Of a stretch of DNA of 9,705 nt, positions 5,963 through 9,705 are shown piece by piece. The stretch's first letter is position 1. Every line of letters starts with the position of its first letter. The position numbers and the translations under genes were made by a program. Source of the DNA: Anaerolineales bacterium UBA4823 (GTDB lineage Bacteria > Chloroflexota > Anaerolineae > Anaerolineales > UBA4823); the NCBI GenBank assembly GCA_002402275.1, contig DHFN01000037.1, positions 1 to 9,705 of the forward strand, in the 5' to 3' direction. The notes under the pieces were generated by a model. That model was not told the origin of the DNA. It searched no databases and saw only the letters and a program-made list of their open reading frames with translations.

Positions 5963-6960
5963 TTTACCCTTTCTCTAACCAAAATCAGGTTTCTTAATTT
6001 CTCGAATGCCCGTTCATTAGCTATTATTACTACAATCAGTAATCCAATAATAAAGGGTTGCCAATATGATGATATACCTAACAAATTCATTGCATTTTTC
6101 AAAAGTGTAATTGTTATGGACCCAATAATGGCATTTTCTATCTTACCTTCAGCGCCAAAAAAGGACGTTCCCCCAAGAACAACTGCAGCAATTGCATCCA
6201 TTTCAAAACCCGTTCCTAAGCTAGCCTCTGCTGAGTTCAAACGTGATAAGTACAACAATCCTCCGATTGATGCAACTAAACCAGATATAGCATAAACAAT
6301 AGTCTCGATCTTTCTTATCTTAAAACCAGATACCTTAGTAGCATTTCTGTTATTACCTAAATAATAAATAGATTGCCCAAATGTTGAATAATTCAAAAGA
6401 AAATAGAAAATTATTAATACCAATACACCAATAATTATCGGCATTGGTATTGCTCCTATAGAACCTGCTCCTATAAATCGAAAAGAATCGTTAAATCCCC
6501 AAAAAACATCACCTTTCATAAAAGCTATTGTTAGTCCTCTTATTAATATTTGCATTCCATAAGTAGTCACAAATGCTGGAACTCTAATATGAGAAATGAT
6601 ATATCCATTAATCAAACCTATTAACATGCCTAGAATTATCGCTAAGAAAATCCCAATAACGTTGTTGCCATCATTAATTACTAAACTTCCAGCCATGCAT
6701 GCAGTAAATCCAATTATTGATCCAATTGATAGATCTATACCCTCTGTTAATATCACTAGAGTTTGCCCAGCAGCCAAAATAAAAAGAATTGAAGATTGTC
6801 GCAATATATTAACAAAATTGCTCATTGTTAAAAAACTAGGCTGTAAAATTGCCAAAATAATTAGTAACAATAACGGAAAAATGAATCTTCCAGCTTTAAA
6901 TAAACCGATAATTTTCACATTTTGCTTTCTAAGGTGAACAAGTCCTTTATCTTTCACCAT
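5959..6960 (-). CDS. ABC transporter permease B (RbsC-like, CUT2 family)
   Basis: This is a 333-residue inner-membrane permease of the BPD_transp_2 type, with a basic N-terminal tail and about eight to ten hydrophobic segments from around residue 25. Family motifs seen are VILTEGIDLSIGSIIGF near the second/third helix, VPAFVTTYGMQILIRG, YLGNNRNATKVSGFK (the ATPase-coupling loop equivalent of EAA), and LGTGFEMDAIAAVVLGGTSF near the C-terminus. It starts at an ATG whose A is also the last base of the upstream permease stop (TAATG overlap), with AGGAG ten bases before it. It is clearly diverged from permease A, so the channel is probably a heterodimer of the two. The sequence is strongly AT-rich, like permease A and the ATPase. 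Confidence 0.93.
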   Translation of the reverse strand: MVKDKGLVHLRKQNVKIIGLFKAGRFIFPLLLLIILAILQPSFLTMSNFVNILRQSSILFILAAGQTLVILTEGIDLSIGSIIGFTACMAGSLVINDGNNVIGIFLAIILGMLIGLINGYIISHIRVPAFVTTYGMQILIRGLTIAFMKGDVFWGFNDSFRFIGAGSIGAIPMPIIIGVLVLIIFYFLLNYSTFGQSIYYLGNNRNATKVSGFKIRKIETIVYAISGLVASIGGLLYLSRLNSAEASLGTGFEMDAIAAVVLGGTSFFGAEGKIENAIIGSITITLLKNAMNLLGISSYWQPFIIGLLIVVIIANERAFEKLRNLILVRERVN

Positions 6961-7919
6961 TATTGCTTATCTCCTAAACGAATTCTAATTAATTTGTATT
7001 TAAGGATATTTGGAACAAGTAATGCAAAAATTAAAACTAGACCACTTATTGCCATTTGCCACCATATCGGATAGCCAAGCATTGTCAGACTATTTTTCAA
7101 AATGCTTAGTGCAAATACACCAAGTAGTGTATCAACCATGTTGCTCCTCCCCCCTTCTAATGGATTGCCACCAACAACTACTGCTGCGATTGCTTCAAAT
7201 TCATAACCAATTCCTCCAGTAGGATGACCTAAATTTAAGCGAGCAGTAAATAAAATACCTGCAACTCCTGCTAGTAAACCAGTAATAACAAATGGAAGAG
7301 CGTTATATAATTGGACATTTATTCCTGAATATTCGGCCGCTTCCTTATCAGTCCCAATCGCAAATAAGTATGGTCCCAACTTTCCATGTGCCAATAGAAC
7401 AAATAAAATAATAAAACAAAATATTGAAATTAAAACCACTACGGGAATTGGTCCAATATTTCCACCAATTGTATTTGTAAAATTTTCATTTAAACCTCTG
7501 ACTGTTGCTCCATCTTTCAAACCTAAGCTTACTCCTTTGGCCATACTCATCATTCCAAATGTCGTTATAAAAGCAGGCACTTTTGCTTTCACGATAAATA
7601 ACGCATTGATTACTCCACAAATTAATCCAGTGGCTAAACCAACAATTATTGATAAAAATACACTGGATCCTTTTTCCATCGCTAAAGCAGTGATCATAGA
7701 ACTCAAGCTTAATACTGCACCAGGTGAAAGATCGATTTCACCAAGAGTTATAACCAATGTCATTCCAGATGCAATAAGCAATAGTATTGCACTCTGGTAT
7801 AAAATTTTAGAAAAATTTGATAGTGTAAGAAAATGAGGGGAAATAAATGATCCTATAATCAATATTAAAATAATAATAAATAAGATCCCTGGCGTTCTGA
7901 TAATTTTTTTAAACCTCAT
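6960..7919 (-). CDS. ABC transporter permease A (RbsC-like, CUT2 family)
   Basis: This is a 319-residue multi-pass inner-membrane permease of the same family as its downstream neighbour. Motifs are LVITLGEIDLSPGAVLSL, VPAFITTFGMMSMAKGVSL, IGTDKEAAEYSGINV (coupling loop to the ATPase) and GGIGYEFEAIAAVVVGGNPL. I chose the ATG at 7919 (MRFKKIIRTPG) because GGGAG lies six bases upstream and the basic start runs straight into the first helix. A longer in-frame start at 7973 would add 18 residues deep inside the ATPase gene. The chosen start overlaps the ATPase stop codon by 11 bases, and the gene ends in a one-base overlap with permease B. The three genes therefore form a tightly coupled translation unit. 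Confidence 0.93.
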   Translation of the reverse strand: MRFKKIIRTPGILFIIILILIIGSFISPHFLTLSNFSKILYQSAILLLIASGMTLVITLGEIDLSPGAVLSLSSMITALAMEKGSSVFLSIIVGLATGLICGVINALFIVKAKVPAFITTFGMMSMAKGVSLGLKDGATVRGLNENFTNTIGGNIGPIPVVVLISIFCFIILFVLLAHGKLGPYLFAIGTDKEAAEYSGINVQLYNALPFVITGLLAGVAGILFTARLNLGHPTGGIGYEFEAIAAVVVGGNPLEGGRSNMVDTLLGVFALSILKNSLTMLGYPIWWQMAISGLVLIFALLVPNILKYKLIRIRLGDKQ

Positions 7920-9411
7920 TATTTGCTCCCAGCATATAATTAAGAATGTTCCTTTCTTGGATATCATTGCCACAACATTCAGCTACTATTTTTCCTTCCT
8001 TCATAACATAAACACGATCACATAATGAGATGATTTCTGGCAATTCTGATGAAATCAAAAGGATTCCAGCTCCTGAAATTGTCAATTGATTGATCAATTG
8101 ATGTATCTCTGACTTCGATTTCACATCAATTCCCCTTGTTGGTTCATCAAAGATAAATATTTTTGATTCACTACAAAGCCATTTTGCCATGACAACTTTT
8201 TGTTGATTTCCACCACTTAAAAATCTAACAGGGCGTGATTTTGATTGTGATGAAATTGAAAATTTTTCAATAAATCTTTGGGTGGTTTCCTTTTCTTGTT
8301 TTGGAAAAATAAATCCCTTTGGAAACAATCTCTTCAATGAAGCCATTATTATGTTTTTTTGAATGGATAAGCCAAGACATAAACCATGTAAATGTCTATT
8401 TTCAGGTATGAAACCCATCCTGTTTTTGATTGATAAAATTGGATTGACTTTTCTTTGGCTTTTTCCATAAACTTCGATATTTCCTGTATCAAAACTTCTA
8501 ATTCCAAAAATTGCTTCCGCGATTTCAGTTCTACCTGATCCAACAAGTCCAGCAATACCAACTATCTCTCCTTCTTTTAGAAACATATTTACATCATTGA
8601 ACAATCCCCTTAATGACAAATTATTTATCCTAAGAACTTCATTATTAATCGAAATATTCCTTCGAACAGATTTTTTAATTTTTTGACCGACCATTTTTTG
8701 AACTAACAAGTCTATCGTAAATTTTTCTACAGAATCTGAGTCTATTAATAATCCATCCTTCAATACAGTTATATGATCTGCAATTTCAAATATTTCATTT
8801 AATCGATGTGATATATAAATTACACTACCTCCATTAGATTTAAATGTTTTTAAAATTGAAAATAAATGATTTGTCTCCTTTGATGTTAAAGAAGAAGTGG
8901 TTTCATCAAGAATTAATATCCTTGGTTGAAAAGATAAAGCTCTTGCAAGAGCTACCAATTGTTGCTCTGCAATACCAAGATCTTGAAGTTTTCTATTAGG
9001 GTCAATTTTTAATCCAACTTTAGATAAATATATGTTTGCTTCTGACAATAGTCTATTTTTATTAACAATAATATTAAATAAATCTGGTTCATGTGCTAAA
9101 AGTAAGTTCTGTGCAACACTTAATGTGGGAATTAAACTTATTTCTTGAAATACCATCCCAATTCCCAATTTTTGTGCACTTCTGGAATTATGAATATCAA
9201 TTATTTTTCCATCAAGTAAAATATCACCATGATCTTGATTCTGTATGCCTGCAAGAATTTTTGCTAAAGTGGATTTTCCAGCTCCATTTTCTCCTACTAA
9301 TGCATGAATTTGCATTTCCTTAACATAAAAACTTACATTATCAAGTGCACGAACACCAGGAAAAACTTTAGTAATATTTCTCATTTCTATTACGGTTCGT
9401 TTATTGTGCAC
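7909..9411 (-). CDS. Sugar ABC transporter ATP-binding protein with two NBDs (RbsA/MglA-like)
   Basis: This is a 500-residue cytoplasmic ATPase with two fused nucleotide-binding domains, the usual size for RbsA/MglA/XylG proteins that power CUT2 importers. Domain 1 has Walker A GENGAGKST (40-48), the Q-loop VFQE, signature region LGIAEQQLVALARAL and Walker B ILILDE (165-170), followed by a switch histidine in YISHRL. Domain 2 has the degenerate Walker A typical of this family, GLVGSGRTE (288-296), signature LSGGNQQKVVMAKWL (from 398) and FDEPTRGIDV (421-430). Asymmetry between the two sites is normal here. The start is GTG at 9411, backed by GGAGG six bases upstream; the internal ATG at residue 10 would cut into the first strand. 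It is the first gene of the transporter set, and the 3' end overlaps permease A. Strongly AT-rich. Confidence 0.95.
   Translation of the reverse strand: MHNKRTVIEMRNITKVFPGVRALDNVSFYVKEMQIHALVGENGAGKSTLAKILAGIQNQDHGDILLDGKIIDIHNSRSAQKLGIGMVFQEISLIPTLSVAQNLLLAHEPDLFNIIVNKNRLLSEANIYLSKVGLKIDPNRKLQDLGIAEQQLVALARALSFQPRILILDETTSSLTSKETNHLFSILKTFKSNGGSVIYISHRLNEIFEIADHITVLKDGLLIDSDSVEKFTIDLLVQKMVGQKIKKSVRRNISINNEVLRINNLSLRGLFNDVNMFLKEGEIVGIAGLVGSGRTEIAEAIFGIRSFDTGNIEVYGKSQRKVNPILSIKNRMGFIPENRHLHGLCLGLSIQKNIIMASLKRLFPKGFIFPKQEKETTQRFIEKFSISSQSKSRPVRFLSGGNQQKVVMAKWLCSESKIFIFDEPTRGIDVKSKSEIHQLINQLTISGAGILLISSELPEIISLCDRVYVMKEGKIVAECCGNDIQERNILNYMLGANNEV
7926..7930 (-). promoter_or_regulatory. Ribosome binding site fixing the permease A start
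   Basis: GGGAG on the minus strand, six bases before the ATG at 7919 and inside the last codons of the ATPase gene. It supports the shorter permease start over the one at 7973. Confidence 0.65.
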
Positions 9412-9417
9412 TTATTA

Positions 9418-9422
9418 CCTCC
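9418..9422 (-). promoter_or_regulatory. Ribosome binding site supporting the GTG start of the ATPase
   Basis: GGAGG within TTGGAGGTAATAAGTG on the minus strand, six bases before the GTG at 9411. It is the best-spaced site in the window and decides for the GTG start. Confidence 0.8.
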
Positions 9423-9478
9423 AAGAGAAAATATTTCTTTATAAACCAAATATGTTATTTGTTTTTTAGAACACTACT
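9423..9478 (-). promoter_or_regulatory. AT-rich spacer upstream of the transporter genes, possible promoter
   Basis: Between the alcohol dehydrogenase stop and the ATPase ribosome binding site there is a small inverted repeat, CAAATA (9447-9452) and TATTTG (9456-9461), with a three-base loop. It is followed on the minus strand by TTTATAAAG, which contains a -10-like TATAAA. No convincing -35 element is seen and the hairpin is too weak to call a terminator. The spacer marks the boundary where the sequence turns AT-rich. Confidence 0.25.
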
Positions 9479-9705
9479 CTACATCTCAAAGACAACTTTC
9501 AATGCATCCTCATCAAATGATTTATCCACAGCTTCCTGAGCTTGCTGCAGCTTAAAGCGATGAGTGATCAGTTTTTCAAATGGGAAGCGGTCACGGTTGC
9601 GCCACATCATATCAAATGCAGCATAGTAACCGTCATGCGGATGGTTGGTGTTGCCGTAAATCAGCACATTTTTCGCAGCGATATGGCGGTGAATATTGAG
9701 TGAAA
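9479..9705 (-). CDS. Zinc-type (MDR) alcohol dehydrogenase, C-terminal fragment
   Basis: The reading frame is open to the right edge of the window and ends with TAG at 9481-9479, so only about the last 75 residues of a larger gene are present. The visible part runs from SLNIHRHIAAKNVLIYG through FEKLITHRFKLQQAQEAVDKS to a final VVFEM. This matches the C-terminal portion of medium-chain, zinc-dependent dehydrogenases, in which the Rossmann domain ends and the I-T-H/A-x-A-x-E-A helix follows. The zinc and NAD-binding motifs lie outside the window, so the substrate cannot be guessed. It is co-oriented with the transporter operon and 67 bases upstream of it. Its composition (29 of 60 bases G+C at 9541-9600) is clearly higher than that of the adjoining ATPase gene. 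Confidence 0.8.
   Translation of the reverse strand, partial: SLNIHRHIAAKNVLIYGNTNHPHDGYYAAFDMMWRNRDRFPFEKLITHRFKLQQAQEAVDKSFDEDALKVVFEM

Noticed and set aside
7920..7973. Longer permease A starting at 7973
   Set aside because: It would overlap the ATPase gene by 65 bases and add residues unlike a permease N-terminus, while a good GGGAG site serves the start at 7919.
1..9705. CRISPR arrays, tRNA or rRNA genes, insertion sequences, prophage or toxin-antitoxin genes
   Set aside because: No spaced direct repeats, cloverleaf patterns, transposase motifs or small paired toxin/antitoxin frames were recognised on reading both strands.

Overview
The window is almost entirely one minus-strand gene array that looks like a catabolic locus for an unidentified sugar-like or polyol-like compound. 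Its only plus-strand gene is the end of a membrane protein at the left edge. I cannot name the organism. A Cys-anchored lipoprotein binding protein and strong Shine-Dalgarno sites before every complete gene (AAAGGA or GGAGG type) indicate a bacterium. The CoA-acylating dehydrogenase suits an anaerobic fermenter. An anaerobic Chloroflexota (Anaerolineae-like) or Firmicutes host is a guess, not a demonstrated assignment.

Layout in transcription order, right to left: the C-terminal end of a zinc-type alcohol dehydrogenase (9479-9705, cut by the window); a ribose-type (CUT2) ABC importer with a double-ATPase subunit (7909-9411), two different permeases (6960-7919 and 5959-6960) and a lipoprotein binding protein (4859-5890); a DUF6282-like amidohydrolase-fold protein (3751-4740); a ketose 3-epimerase-like TIM-barrel protein (2843-3676); a long transaldolase-family protein (1644-2726); and a CoA-acylating aldehyde dehydrogenase (250-1629). 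A convergent plus-strand membrane protein tail lies at 3-200. The ATPase/permease and permease/permease junctions overlap, and the transaldolase and dehydrogenase are 14 bases apart, so those groups are surely co-transcribed. The larger gaps (68-118 bases) hold hairpins, and one holds an orphan Shine-Dalgarno.

A consistent though unproven reading is as follows. The importer brings in a sugar, polyol or sugar acid/sulfonate. The DUF6282 protein and the epimerase convert it to a ketose. The transaldolase-family enzyme, whose active site looks partly like fructose-6-phosphate aldolase, splits or transfers part of it and releases a short aldehyde. The acylating dehydrogenase turns the aldehyde into an acyl-CoA, and the alcohol dehydrogenase may oxidise the substrate or reduce an aldehyde. 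No sugar kinase and no regulator is visible in the window.

Base composition is mosaic. Hand counts of 60-base samples give 39 G+C at 1681-1740 (transaldolase), 20 at 3901-3960 (DUF6282), 17 at 8701-8760 (ATPase) and 29 at 9541-9600 (alcohol dehydrogenase). The AT-rich transport block therefore sits between GC-richer catabolic genes, which suggests modular assembly or horizontal transfer. No rRNA, tRNA, CRISPR array, insertion sequence or phage gene was recognised.
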